From the NCBI GenBank assembly GCA_965221505.1, contig CBDCSI010000002.1:124001-188000 (forward strand): DNA of 64,000 bases, written 5' to 3'. The stretch is from CAZPXZ01 sp965221505 (GTDB lineage: Bacteria; Pseudomonadota; Alphaproteobacteria; Rhodobacterales; CAZPXZ01). The notes under the pieces were generated by a model. That model made no database searches. It was given only the letters and a program-made list of their open reading frames with translations, and was not told the origin of the DNA. The position numbers and the translations under genes are program-made. Position 1 is the stretch's first letter; every line of letters begins with the position of its first letter. This document shows, piece by piece, positions 18,476 to 27,561 of the stretch.

Positions 18476-19657
18476 ATGGTTTACGCAAGCAAACAGGGCG
18501 GCCTGCAGCGGCCGCTGCGGTACGGCATGGTCGGAGGCGGACGCGACGCGTTCATCGGCGCCGTCCACCGCATGTCGATTCGGCTCGACGGCGACGCCGA
18601 ACTGGTGGCGGGCGCGCTCTGTTCGGATGCGGAGCGGTCCCGCGCGTCCGCGACGGACATCGGAATCCCGGAAGACCGTGGCTACGGCGACTATCTCGAA
18701 ATGGCACGCGCGGAAGCGGCGCGGGAGGACGGCATCGAGGCCGTGGTCATCGTCACCCCGAACCACCTGCACGCCCCGGTCGCGTCCGCCTTCCTCGAAG
18801 CCGGAGTCGACGTGATCTGCGACAAGCCGCTTACGGCGACGATGGCGGAGGCGGAGGATCTCGTGCGTCTGACGCGAAAAACCGGCCGGGTGTTCGCCGT
18901 GACGCTCAGCAATTCCGGCTACCCGATGGTCCGGCAACTGAGGGAGATGATCGCCGCCGGAGAGATCGGGGCGCTGCGCGGCATTCACTCGGAATACGTG
19001 CAGGACTGGCTGGCCCAGCCCATCGACGCCGACGGGCAAAAACAGGCGGAATGGCGCACCGATCCGGCGCGGGCCGGCGCGTCCTCCGTGCTGGCGGACA
19101 TCGGCGTCCACGCCATGCACCTGGCCGCCTACTCGACCGGGCTGGAGCTGGAACAAGTGGCCGCGGACCTCTCGACCGCCGTCCCGGGACGAAGGCTCGA
19201 CGACAACGCGAACCTGCTCATGCGGTGGGAAGGCGGCGTACCCGGAACGCTGATCGCGAGCCAGACGGCCTACGGCCATTTCAACGACCTCTCGATCCGC
19301 ATCTACGGCGAGAAGGGCGGGCTACGCTGGTCCGGACTCGCACCGGAAGCGATCGAGTTCACCCCGATGGGCGAGCCGACGCGCCGCATCTTGCGCGGAG
19401 CGCCGGGAACCGGCGCAGAGGCGCAGTCCGTATCCAGAATGCCCGCCGCCCATGCCGAAGGCTACATCGAGGCCTTCGCCAACTTCTACCGGGACGCGTT
19501 CGACATGATCCGGGCCCGTCGCGCCGGCGAGAGCTCGGAGCGCGCGGAATGGGTGCCGCAGGTCGAGGACGGAGCTCGCGGCATCCGGTTCGTCTACGCC
19601 GCCGTCGAATCGAACGCCGCCGGGGGCGCCTGGACCGATGCGCGTCTTTCCCTGTAG
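18476..19657 (+). CDS. Gfo/Idh/MocA-family dehydrogenase
   Basis: A 393-residue NAD(P)-dependent oxidoreductase. The Rossmann motif is GMVGGGRDAFIGAVHR (about 17-32). The EKP motif appears as CDKPLTATMAEAEDLV, and the substrate-domain motif as LADIGVHAMHLAAYSTG, with a possible catalytic His. Members of this subgroup act on sugars or inositols. It is followed, 148 bp on, by a sugar isomerase/epimerase. This repeats the isomerase-dehydrogenase pairing of 5125-7318. Confidence 0.92.
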   Translation: MVYASKQGGLQRPLRYGMVGGGRDAFIGAVHRMSIRLDGDAELVAGALCSDAERSRASATDIGIPEDRGYGDYLEMARAEAAREDGIEAVVIVTPNHLHAPVASAFLEAGVDVICDKPLTATMAEAEDLVRLTRKTGRVFAVTLSNSGYPMVRQLREMIAAGEIGALRGIHSEYVQDWLAQPIDADGQKQAEWRTDPARAGASSVLADIGVHAMHLAAYSTGLELEQVAADLSTAVPGRRLDDNANLLMRWEGGVPGTLIASQTAYGHFNDLSIRIYGEKGGLRWSGLAPEAIEFTPMGEPTRRILRGAPGTGAEAQSVSRMPAAHAEGYIEAFANFYRDAFDMIRARRAGESSERAEWVPQVEDGARGIRFVYAAVESNAAGGAWTDARLSL

Positions 19658-19805
19658 CGGCGGTCCCGTTGTCGGGCGAAGGTTCGCAACGGAATACGCG
19701 GACGACTGAAGAATCCGCCGCCGCGGTCGATCCGCAGCCGCGGGCGCGAGGCGTGACTCGCGGTCCCGGAGAGGCTCCCGATGCGGGATATCGAAGGAGG
19801 ACGGA

Positions 19806-20654
19806 ATGAAGATCGGGTTTTGCATGCTCCTCTGGACGACATCGGTGGACGAGAGCCACCGGGCGCTGCTGGAGGACCTTCGCGCCACCGGATACGACGG
19901 CGTCGAGGTGCCGCTCTTTTCGGGGACGCCGGACGACTATGCGGCACTCGGCAGAACGCTCGACGGCATCGGGCTCGAGAGAACGGCGATCTCGGTCATT
20001 CCGTCTCCCGAACAACACCCGCTCAGCGACGACCCGGCCGCGCGGAGAGCGGCGGTCGAGTATCTCGACTGGTGCATCGACTGCACGGCCGCATTGGGCG
20101 CCGACTGCCTCGGCGGTCCGCTTCACCAGGCGCTCGGGCACTTCACCGGAACGGGACCGACGGAGATCGAATTCGAGCGGGCGAGAGCGTTCCACCGGAC
20201 CGTGGGCGACCGCGCGGCGGCCAATCGGATCACGATCGCGCTGGAGGCGATCAATCGCTTCGAGAGCTATTTCGCGACGACGATGGACGACCTGTGCAGC
20301 TACACGGCCGAACTCGGTCACCCGGCCATCCGGGCCATGTACGACACCTTCCACGCGAATCTCGAGGAGGCCGACCCGGTCGGCGCCTACACGCGCAACG
20401 CCGGCCAGGTCGTTCATGTCCATATCTCGGAAAACCACCGGGGAACTCCCGGCACGGGACACGTTCCCTGGGCGGAGACGTTCGCCGCGCTCAAGGCAGC
20501 CGGCTACGACCGGTGGCTCACGATCGAGGCGTTCGGACGCGGCCTGCCGGAACTCGCCGCTGCGACCAGGGTCTGGCGAGACCTCTCGGAGTCGCCCGAA
20601 ACCTGCTACCGCGACGGATACCGCCTGATCCGGGAGGGCTGGGACGCCGCGTAG
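19806..20654 (+). CDS. Sugar phosphate isomerase/epimerase
   Basis: A 282-residue TIM-barrel protein of the xylose-isomerase-like/tagatose-3-epimerase type. Candidate metal ligands: E in IALEAINRFESYF, D and H in MYDTFHANLEE, H in VVHVHISENHRG, and E in WLTIEAFG near the C terminus. A good ribosome-binding site (GAAGGAGG) precedes the ATG. Likely partner of the preceding Gfo/Idh/MocA dehydrogenase in ketose or inositol interconversion. Confidence 0.92.
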   Translation: MKIGFCMLLWTTSVDESHRALLEDLRATGYDGVEVPLFSGTPDDYAALGRTLDGIGLERTAISVIPSPEQHPLSDDPAARRAAVEYLDWCIDCTAALGADCLGGPLHQALGHFTGTGPTEIEFERARAFHRTVGDRAAANRITIALEAINRFESYFATTMDDLCSYTAELGHPAIRAMYDTFHANLEEADPVGAYTRNAGQVVHVHISENHRGTPGTGHVPWAETFAALKAAGYDRWLTIEAFGRGLPELAAATRVWRDLSESPETCYRDGYRLIREGWDAA

Positions 20655-20956
20655 GCCCGGATGGTCGACCGGATGCGGAACGCACAGGATTGCGGCATGT
20701 GACGCGGGGAACGGGCTCCAGTCCCCGGAACGGAAACGGGAACGCCGCCCGCCCGTGAGGGCTTGCCGCAAAACGCGGGCGTCCGTTGCAGGGAGGCTCT
20801 CCGGCCGAAGGGTCCGCCCACGGACTCCGGTCGGCGTACCGGATCGTGCGACGCGCGGTTCGACAGAAGGAAATCGCGGGCGGCTCGGTCGGAAATCGCC
20901 CGGCTGCCGTACGCCTCTTGCGGCCCGCAGCGACGGACCGTACGTCGGAGTAGCCG
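20655..20956. other. Intergenic region, no gene seen
   Basis: 302 bp between the epimerase and the macro-domain gene. I searched it for a DarT-like toxin partner of the macro-domain gene and found no conserved frame. Short open frames here have Arg/Pro-rich shadow composition. Confidence 0.5.
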
Positions 20957-21409
20957 ATGATTCGCTTCAAGACCGGCGACCTTCTGGCCGAAGACGCCGA
21001 GGCTCTGGTCAACACGGTGAACTGCGTCGGTGTCATGGGACGCGGACTCGCGCTCCAGTTCAGGAAGGCCTACCCGGAAAATTTCCGGGCCTATGCGAGG
21101 GCTTGCGAGCTCGGTCACGTCCGGCCCGGACGCATGTTCGTGTTCGAGACGGACCGACTCGCCAGGCCGCGCTATCTCGTCAACTTTCCGACCAAGCGGC
21201 ACTGGCGAAACGCCAGTCGGATCGAGGATATCCAGGCCGGATTGAACGACCTTGCCGAGGTGATTCGGGAGCGGAGCATCCGTTCGATCGCCGTTCCCCC
21301 GCTCGGCTGCGGGCTCGGCGGGCTGAGTTGGAGCGACGTGCGACCGCGCATCGAGAGCGCGCTGCGCGGCTTCGTCGACCTCGACGCTGCCGTCTTCGAG
21401 CCGGCTTGA
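20957..21409 (+). CDS. Macro-domain protein (DarG N-domain-like)
   Basis: A 150-residue single macro domain. Key motifs: ALVNTVNCVGVMGRGLALQF (ADP-ribose binding loop) and VPPLGCGLGGLSW (second loop). The pattern matches the N-terminal ADP-ribosyl hydrolase domain of DarG antitoxins, which removes ADP-ribose from DNA thymidine. The C-terminal DarG domain is absent and no DarT gene adjoins. It could be a stand-alone ADP-ribose hydrolase or the remnant of a toxin-antitoxin locus. It sits alone between sugar genes and a PIN/ImmA module. Confidence 0.9.
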   Translation: MIRFKTGDLLAEDAEALVNTVNCVGVMGRGLALQFRKAYPENFRAYARACELGHVRPGRMFVFETDRLARPRYLVNFPTKRHWRNASRIEDIQAGLNDLAEVIRERSIRSIAVPPLGCGLGGLSWSDVRPRIESALRGFVDLDAAVFEPA

Positions 21410-21714
21410 GCGTAGGGTGGCGCCTCGGCGGGCGACAGCGATTCGAATGGGCGACAAGAACGGTCGGTCGCGTTTTCGCGGAAGACAGATCGACCACGAA
21501 TCCAACGAGACCGAACTACCGGAGCCGTCTCGCGCGATCGACGGGAAAGAGAAAGTGCGGAAGCGAAGACAACCGGCGCCAGCGGAGACGCTGCAGCGGG
21601 AAACGAGAGAGAACCGAGTCGCTCTACCTCGTTCGCCCGGTTATCGGCCTACCGGGGAACGTACGACGGAAACCGGTTGCCGGCAGCCGACTACGCTCCG
21701 CCCATGAGAAGCGG
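21410..21714. other. Convergent intergenic region, no gene seen
   Basis: 305 bp between the macro-domain gene and the convergent PIN-domain gene. No conserved frame, tRNA or clear hairpin was recognised. Confidence 0.5.
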
Positions 21715-22272
21715 CTACAACAACTCTCCGAATGTCGAAATCTTCAGTTTGAAGCGATGGTTGTTCGCCCAGTCGACGAGTAGCGCGTCCGCCGCCTCGA
21801 CAGCGAGTTTCTCGCACCTGATCAGCTCGACGACGATGTCCTGTGTGCGAACGACGGCTATCGGAGTTTCGGATTGCTCCGCCTCCCTGACTGCGCGTCC
21901 GATCGCACGGTTATCCTGAATTCCCAGCCGGCAGTTCCGACTCAACGCAACCGCGATGGCCGAGCGTTCGCCGGCGCCCAGACGCCCTTCCCTCGACAAT
22001 CGAACGAACAACGCGATTTCGGTGGGGTCGTCGATGCGACACTCGACAAGGTAGCCAAGGGCAAGCGCTGCCGCGTACCGCTCTCGTTGATTGGTGTCCG
22101 TGATCTCGGCGACCGCATGCTCTGTCGCAATGAACGAGTCCGGATGACTCCCAATCAGGTCCATGCGATCGATGCGCAGGAAATTGATCAGGACAGACGT
22201 GTCGACGACGATAGTCGCGGGCCCGGCGAAAGAGCTCAATTCAGGACTCGCACGTTGACTCTGCCAGTTCAA
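21715..22272 (-). CDS. PIN-domain putative ribonuclease
   Basis: A 185-residue PIN-domain protein. Acidic residues fitting a PIN active site: D24 (IVVDTSVLINFL), E56 (AVAEITD), E102 (LGAGERSAIAVA) and D120 (GIQDNRAIG). The start is uncertain. TTG at 22272 overlaps the 3' end of the regulator gene by 32 bp, while TTG at 22239, directly after the regulator stop, would give a 174-residue protein beginning MSSFAGPATIVVDTS. PIN proteins downstream of an XRE-ImmA/IrrE regulator are a recurring toxin-antitoxin-like arrangement, so it is probably an RNase kept in check by its neighbour; this is inference. Confidence 0.82.
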   Translation of the reverse strand: MNWQSQRASPELSSFAGPATIVVDTSVLINFLRIDRMDLIGSHPDSFIATEHAVAEITDTNQRERYAAALALGYLVECRIDDPTEIALFVRLSREGRLGAGERSAIAVALSRNCRLGIQDNRAIGRAVREAEQSETPIAVVRTQDIVVELIRCEKLAVEAADALLVDWANNHRFKLKISTFGELL

Positions 22273-23479
22273 TCAGGTCGTCCCCGTCAATGGAGATCTT
22301 CCGGCCGATCTCGATGAGCCGACCGCGGGAAATCTCCCCCTGGCGGAATGCCTCGATCGCCAAGCGCATGAGTTGGCTGCGAAGCTCCCGTTCGGGGGGG
22401 TCGGGAGGCGCGTCCGCTTCGAGGAGTTCCCGATAGCCCAGCAGCCTGATGTACCGCTTGCCGATAGCTCTCTGATCGATGAGGGCTGCCGCCTTGCCGG
22501 CGCTAATGCGATTGAGGTCCTTCAGTCGCCAGACCGCCGCTCCGAAGCTGACGCCGAAACGGCGCGCGACGAACGCCGCGTCCTGATACGTAATCGCTTG
22601 GGAACCCGCCCGTTCCCGGATTTCCGCTTCGACCGTAGAGTCGTTCGCGACGTCGAAGACGACTCTAGTACGACGGCTCGGGTGTCCCTTCCTGAGCTTG
22701 GCCAATTGTTCCGCGACGCCCCCCCGCGGCATGAGAAAGGCCGCAGCGAAGGCGTTCGCCCGAATCTCCGTTAGCTGGGACGAGTTATCCTGCCGCGTCG
22801 TCGCCACGGCCTCGCTCCGATCGAAGAGCGCGTGACCGTACTCGTGCAGGTACGAAAAATGTCTGCGCACCGGCCAGTGTCGTTGGTTGACCAAGACGGC
22901 CAACCCAACAGCCGAGTGATTGACGAACAGTCCGGACAGAGCTTCCGGCAACTCGGTAGCCGCCGTCCAGATTCCCTGGCCGCTGATCAACTCGGCGACG
23001 TCTCGGATCGGAGCGTCACCGAGACCGAGACGGCGACGCTCCTCCCGGGCGACGGCCTCGCCTTGCCGGATCGCATCGCCTGCGTTCGTCAATCGCGCGG
23101 CGTAGCTGGGGACCTCCGGCTCCATCGATCGATCCAGCATCCGGCGCAAGGCGACACCCTCACGATACAGATCGAGAATTCGTCTCACTGCGGCGTCGAC
23201 CTCTGGCATCTGCTTCATCTCAGGCAGCGACCGGTGCAACACGACGATCAAATCTTCCGCTTCCGGCTCCTCGTTCGACGCGAGGAAGAACGCTTCCGAG
23301 TACTGCAGGAGTTCGGCCAGCTTCGCGAGCTCGAGCGTGGAGACCGCTCGACTGCCGCCTTCCATGGCGGAGACGGCCGTTCGCGGCACCTCGAGCGCAT
23401 CTGCCACAGCTTGTTGACTGAGGCCGCGCCGCTTTCGCGCCATGCGCATCCGGGTCCGAAGCTGCGTAGCGTCAACCAT
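22241..23479 (-). CDS. XRE-family regulator with ImmA/IrrE metallopeptidase domain
   Basis: A 412-residue two-domain protein. N-terminal helix-turn-helix (about residues 5-62, RKRRGLSQQAVADALEVPRT). Central zinc peptidase of the ImmA/IrrE (COG2856) type with HEYGH at 212-216 and a third ligand, probably E238 in LTEIRANAFAAAFLMP. The C-terminal 120 residues resemble the extension found in toxin-antitoxin-associated members. GGGAGGG lies 9 nt upstream of the ATG. It should repress its own operon by the HTH and may be relieved by proteolysis, as in ImmR/ImmA systems. The operator is probably the palindrome at 23965-23979. Confidence 0.92.
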   Translation of the reverse strand: MVDATQLRTRMRMARKRRGLSQQAVADALEVPRTAVSAMEGGSRAVSTLELAKLAELLQYSEAFFLASNEEPEAEDLIVVLHRSLPEMKQMPEVDAAVRRILDLYREGVALRRMLDRSMEPEVPSYAARLTNAGDAIRQGEAVAREERRRLGLGDAPIRDVAELISGQGIWTAATELPEALSGLFVNHSAVGLAVLVNQRHWPVRRHFSYLHEYGHALFDRSEAVATTRQDNSSQLTEIRANAFAAAFLMPRGGVAEQLAKLRKGHPSRRTRVVFDVANDSTVEAEIRERAGSQAITYQDAAFVARRFGVSFGAAVWRLKDLNRISAGKAAALIDQRAIGKRYIRLLGYRELLEADAPPDPPERELRSQLMRLAIEAFRQGEISRGRLIEIGRKISIDGDDLIELAESTCES

Positions 23480-23531
23480 ACCCGTGGCCCTCCCGTTGCC
23501 GTGCGCGAATTCGGATCGCGCGTGCTCGCGG

Positions 23532-23900
23532 CTACACCCGCGTGTCGGCTACCCGAATCGGTACCGTCGTTCCCGGTTCGGCCGTCGCCGAACGCGAACT
23601 CCCAATCTCCGACCCTTGCCTCGAATCTTCCCGGTCGCTGATCTGGAGGCCCTTGCCCTCCGTCACAGATCGACCGTCGACAACGGCCCTGACGACCGAA
23701 GCGGCAACGCCGCATACCGAGTTGTCGAACGGCATCGCCTCGCAAGAGATCACGCCCACGACGGCTGGTTGTCTCGTTCGACAGCCCAAGGAGTCCCGCT
23801 CCCGCCAACGGGCGTTGTCCATGGGTACGGATTTCCTGCGGTCGTCCGCTTCGAACGCGTAGCCATCGCCGGGCTTCGTGGCGCGTTCGCTCTGCGGCAT
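23532..23900 (-). CDS. Hypothetical protein, first gene of the PIN/ImmA operon
   Basis: A possible 122-residue protein with no family that I recognise. Support is positional. An AGAGGA site stands 5 nt before the ATG, and a strong sigma-70-like promoter lies about 60 bp upstream. Without it the regulator mRNA would have a leader of about 470 nt. Its stop is 52 bp before the regulator. The N-terminal two thirds has a balanced composition (DGYAFEADDRRKSVPMDNAR, three Cys), while the last 40 residues are Ser/Arg-rich and less convincing. It could be a third toxin-antitoxin component or a non-coding leader. Confidence 0.45.
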   Translation of the reverse strand: MPQSERATKPGDGYAFEADDRRKSVPMDNARWRERDSLGCRTRQPAVVGVISCEAMPFDNSVCGVAASVVRAVVDGRSVTEGKGLQISDREDSRQGSEIGSSRSATAEPGTTVPIRVADTRV

Positions 23901-23957
23901 CAGAATCCTCTTCTCCCGAACGCGGAAACGCTGCGGATCCGACAGGGAGCTGTCACG

Positions 23958-23985
23958 ATAATAGGTCGGAATTTCCGACAGTCAA
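23958..23985 (-). promoter_or_regulatory. Sigma-70-like promoter of the PIN/ImmA operon
   Basis: Reading the minus strand, TTGACT (23985-23980) and TATTAT (23963-23958) are separated by 16 bp. A second overlapping TTGACT lies at 23990-23985. The expected start of transcription is near 23950, about 50 bp before the first ORF of the operon. The surrounding sequence is noticeably more AT-rich than the rest of the window. The remaining bases up to 24256 hold no recognisable gene. Confidence 0.75.
23965..23979. promoter_or_regulatory. Perfect palindromic operator within the spacer
   Basis: GTCGGAATTTCCGAC is a 15-bp palindrome with 7-bp arms around one central base, filling almost exactly the interval between the -35 and -10 hexamers. 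A related half-site (GTCAGAA on the minus strand) lies just upstream, at about 23992-23998. A repressor bound here would exclude RNA polymerase; the XRE protein of the same operon is the obvious candidate. Confidence 0.75.
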
Positions 23986-24256
23986 GTCAATTTCTGACAT
24001 GCACTGCCCGACACGCGTCCCGGGACCGTCGATGAGGAGAGCAGGCTGCATCCGTCGTTGCCCCCCCGGAAACTGGCGCCCGCTGCCCGGATCGTTCGCC
24101 GGCATCCGACTCTCGGTTGTGTTGCGATTTCCCGACAGTGGATCGGACTCCGGCCGACGGCGGAATCCGGCTGCCGACTCGACATGGGCGACCTGTCCGC
24201 GTCCAGAGAGGAATGAGTTCGGCCACCGCCGCCGTCGCTCTCCGTCGGAGGCTCCG

Positions 24257-24766
24257 CTATCGCCTGCTCCATACCTGTTGGGGTGCGCCGGATTGTCGCC
24301 GCAGTGCCCGCGACGCGTCCGCCAGATCGAATCCGGGCAGTGACAGGAAAGAGTTCGGCAGCTCCTCCGAACCCTCGGCCGAGAGCGGAATCTCGACGGC
24401 CCGAGCCCCCGAGAGATGCACGACCCAGGCGTTCCGGCGCCCGATCATCCAGATCGACTCGATTTCGTCGAGCTGGAGTTCGTCCGATCCCCCCTGATCG
24501 ACCAGCACGATCCTTCCCTCTTCGGCAAATACGCGCGCGAGTTCCAGTTCCGGGCGGGATCGCGCAGCCAGCTGCCAACGCGCAAGCTCGCCGCGCAAGA
24601 ATGCGACGAGCCCGGCCGCTGCGAGGCCCGCCGCAATCCAGGAGAGCCACCCGCCGCCAAAGGCGAACCAGACCAGGGCGCCAGAGAGCCCGAACGCCAG
24701 CGCGCCGAGAAGAGCGGGGATTCTCGCGGCTCGGCGGGCGGCCTCGAAATCGTCGGGCTGACTCAT
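24257..24766 (-). CDS. Two-TM membrane protein of unknown function
   Basis: A 169-residue protein with a charged N-terminus (MSQPDDFEAARRAARIPALL), two adjacent hydrophobic helices (about 18-36 and 40-57), and a cytoplasmic domain with a PH-like beta pattern (GRIVLVDQGGSDELQLDEIESIWMIGRRNAWVVHL). The start overlaps the rsmE stop (ATGA), so it is co-translated with the methyltransferase. No family name is assigned with confidence. Confidence 0.8.
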   Translation of the reverse strand: MSQPDDFEAARRAARIPALLGALAFGLSGALVWFAFGGGWLSWIAAGLAAAGLVAFLRGELARWQLAARSRPELELARVFAEEGRIVLVDQGGSDELQLDEIESIWMIGRRNAWVVHLSGARAVEIPLSAEGSEELPNSFLSLPGFDLADASRALRRQSGAPQQVWSRR

Positions 24767-25548
24767 TCGCAAGACCAGTCGCCGAGCGCGGACTGCCAGA
24801 GCGAGATTGCGGCGACCGCCGCGGTGTCTGCGCGCAGGATTCGCGGGCCGAGCGACACGGGAACCGACATCGGCAGGCCGGCGATTCTCTCGGCCTCCTC
24901 CGCCGCAAACCCGCCCTCGGGTCCGACCAGCACCGCCCACGGATCGCCAGCTTCGAATTCGGCGAGACTGCGCCGGGCAGGTCCGCCGCTCCGCCGCTCG
25001 TCGCAGAACAATAACCGACGGTCTTCGGGCCACGCATTAAGCAGGGCGTCCAGGGTTTCCGCCGGCATGACTTCGGGAACGGAGAGCAGCCCGCATTGCT
25101 CGGCCGCCTCCTCCGCATGGGCCCGCAGTCGGTCGACCCGTACCCTTCGGCTGTTGGTCCGAGAGGTGACGACCGGCTGGATTCGCCGGCAGCCGAGTTC
25201 GGCGCCCTTCTCTGCCATCCAGTCGGTTCTCTCCCGCTTCAGCGGCGCGAACAGCAACCAGAGATCGGGCGGGTGCGATTGCTTCCGGGTTTGCCGCACG
25301 CAGGCGAGATAGCCGGCCCCGCGTGACAGGGACTCGATCGACGCCAGCCATTCTCCGTCCCGGCCGTTGAACAAGAGAACCCGGTCCTCCTCTCCGAGCC
25401 GGAGAACCGTACGCAGCTGGTGAACCTGCCCTGCCCGAAGCGACACCTCGGCGCCTTCGGCAAGGTCCGCCGATACGTGCAACCGAGTGCGGGGGCGCTC
25501 TTCGTCCGGCGTTCGCATGGCCTTGCGCCACATGGTCTCCAACCGCAT
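24763..25548 (-). CDS. rsmE: 16S rRNA (uracil(1498)-N(3))-methyltransferase RsmE
   Basis: A 261-residue SPOUT-class methyltransferase that uses SAM to methylate U1498 of 16S rRNA in the 30S subunit. Seen: N-terminal PUA-like region with VHQLRTVLRLGEEDRVLLFNG, then the knot motifs VGPEGGF (208-214) and LGPRILRADTAA (233-244, usually LG.RILR.ETA). GGGAAGAG precedes the chosen ATG; a later Met (residue 11) is also possible. In many alphaproteobacteria rsmE is next to ubiA, and here the two are separated by a damaged ATPase gene. Confidence 0.93.
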   Translation of the reverse strand: MRLETMWRKAMRTPDEERPRTRLHVSADLAEGAEVSLRAGQVHQLRTVLRLGEEDRVLLFNGRDGEWLASIESLSRGAGYLACVRQTRKQSHPPDLWLLFAPLKRERTDWMAEKGAELGCRRIQPVVTSRTNSRRVRVDRLRAHAEEAAEQCGLLSVPEVMPAETLDALLNAWPEDRRLLFCDERRSGGPARRSLAEFEAGDPWAVLVGPEGGFAAEEAERIAGLPMSVPVSLGPRILRADTAAVAAISLWQSALGDWSCE

Positions 25549-26135
25549 GCGGTCTCTTCCCTGCCTGGAGTTCGCGTCTTTCTCGCTTCCGGGCGTTCAT
25601 GGTATCCCAAGCCGCATCCGGAATCGCGGACTGCCCGGACGCTGCACGTCCACGAAGGGGCGGACCCGCGAGCGCGGTATCGCGATCGTCACGCAGTCAT
25701 GCGATTCGCCTCCGACGAGCGCTGCGCCGGGCGAATTCGGACAACCCGACTATCGCGCAACGCAACCGCGGCTCCGCCACACGCGGCCAGGAGTTGTGGG
25801 CAACGACCGCATTGCGAAAGGCAGCGATCCGCTTCGTGCGCCTTCCCGATCCCGGTCCGGTCAAGGAACGGGCCGTCGGTCCAGAAACCGGGGCGACCGC
25901 ACCCGCCCAGTACCGTTCTCCGTTGCGTCGGGGTTTATAGTCTTCTCGCTTTGCTGCGGGTCTTCCTGGCGCGTATCCTGCTCCCGGTCGATCCGGTTCG
26001 AAGTCGCGGCAGCTCCCCGACCCGCCTGTCGTCCGGCACCCGCAGATCGTTCGGGATCGAGCCGGGGCGCGGGGTTTCGGGGCGTTCGCGAGGGCTCCCG
26101 CATTTCGACGCATTCGAGGAGACGGTCGGGCAGTC
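25549..26135. other. Divergent intergenic region
   Basis: 587 bp between rsmE and the broken AAA ATPase gene, which read away from each other. Several long open frames pass through on both strands but none shows a recognisable protein; they are Arg/Pro-rich and continuous with shadows of rsmE. It must hold the promoters for both directions. Confidence 0.5.
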
Positions 26136-27364
26136 ATGACAACAAACGACGGGGCCCCGCCCCGCATCGAACGCCTCCGGGTGGCGAACTACCGTGCTCT
26201 GCGCGAGTTCGAACTGACGAGGCTGACGCCGCTTACCGTTCTGATCGGGCCCAACGGCAGCGGAAAATCCACCGTCCTCGACGTGTTCGCCTTCCTCGCC
26301 GATTGCTTCGGGAGCGGCTTGCGCTACGCGTGGAAGCGGCGCGGCGGGGCTCGGGGGTTGAAGTCCCTCGGCGGCGTCGGACCCGTCGCGGTCGAGGTTT
26401 CCTATCGCGAGAGGCCGAAGTCTCCCCTGATCACCTATCGCCTGGAAATCAACGAGCACGGGGGCAACCGGTGGCGGTTTCGGATTGGCTCCGCTGGAAG
26501 CCGCGCAGAAGCGGAGCTCCCTTCAAGTTCCTGGAATACGCGGACGGACAGGGGCGGATCGCCTCCGGAGAACGGCCGGACATCGGCGACGAGCGAATCG
26601 AGATACCGCTGAGCTCGGCCCACGCGCTCGCGGCCGACGTGCTGGGTCAGCTTGCCGAGAGTCCCCGAATCGTCGCGTTCAGACGCTTCGTGACGGAATG
26701 GCATGCGTCGAGTCACTCTTCCGAGAGAATGCGACGCCGACCGGACAGCGGACCCGAGGTGCGTCTCAACGTGACGGAGGACGACCTCGCCGGCGCGATT
26801 CGACGTCTTGCGGACGAACGGAGCGAGAGGACGGAATGCGCTCTCAGTCGACTCAAAGCCTGGATTCCCATGATCCGAATCGTCGAGGCCGGTCCGATGC
26901 CTGGCGGGAAGTCGCAAGTGCTGGTCGAGGACGCGCCCTTCGACCGTCGGGTCCCGGCCGGTTTCGCGTCAAAGGGTACGCTCCAGCTGCTTGCCCTGTT
27001 GGCGTCGCTGCACGATCCGGTCTCGCCTCCGTTCGTTGCCGTCGAACATCCGGAGCGCTCCCTGCACCCGCGGCTTCTCTACCTGTTGGCGGAGGAATTC
27101 AGGAGCGCCGCAGCGGCGCCGCAATGGCTCGTCACAACGCATTCTCCTTTCTTCCTCGACGCGTTTCGCCCGGAAGAGATCCGCCTCCTGTGGCGCGACG
27201 AATCCGGACATACGCAATGCCGGCCGCTTGGAGAGAGCCGGAACGTCACGGCGCGGACGAATGCCGGAGGGGAATTGGGCGAACTCTGGATGGAAGGACA
27301 CTTCGGAGTCGGCGATCCGCTGACTGCGGCGGGAATGCCCGTGCGAGGATACGCCGCTTACTGA
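26136..27364 (+). pseudogene. AAA/RecF-like ATPase, broken by a -1 frameshift
   Basis: An OLD/RecF-type ATPase spread over two frames. Residues 1-113 (MTTNDGAPPRIERLRVANYR..., Walker A GPNGSGKST at 38-46) are in one frame. From about 26474 homology continues one frame back as AVSDWLRWKPRRSGAPFKF and runs to the stop at 27364 (296 residues). Adding one G after codon TGG (26472-26474) would restore a normal 409-residue protein. There is no slippery heptamer. Walker B is also unusual, AVEHPERSLHP, where the family has I-E-E-P-E, so the catalytic Glu is His. It separates rsmE and ubiA. Gene decay or a single-base sequencing error are the alternatives; the Walker B change favours decay. Confidence 0.85.
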
Positions 27365-27561
27365 CGAACCGACGGCATTCGTGCGACCGTCGTGGCAGGC
27401 GTTTGCGGAGCGCTTCTCCGGGATCTCCGGCCGGGATCGTCGATCGAGCGTCGGAACCCCTGCATTCGCCCTCTTCGGGACTGAGCGTCGCGATCGAAGA
27501 GGATCGCCGATCGGCGCACGCCGGGAAACCAATCCGACGCGTTGCCGGTATTCTCGACGGC

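Noticed and set aside
20655..20956. DarT toxin gene upstream of the macro-domain gene
   Set aside because: All frames were read and none has DarT motifs; the interval is also too short for a complete toxin gene.
26466..26490. Programmed -1 ribosomal frameshifting in the AAA ATPase gene
   Set aside because: No X-XXY-YYZ heptamer or downstream pseudoknot is visible at the shift point; a missing G is simpler.
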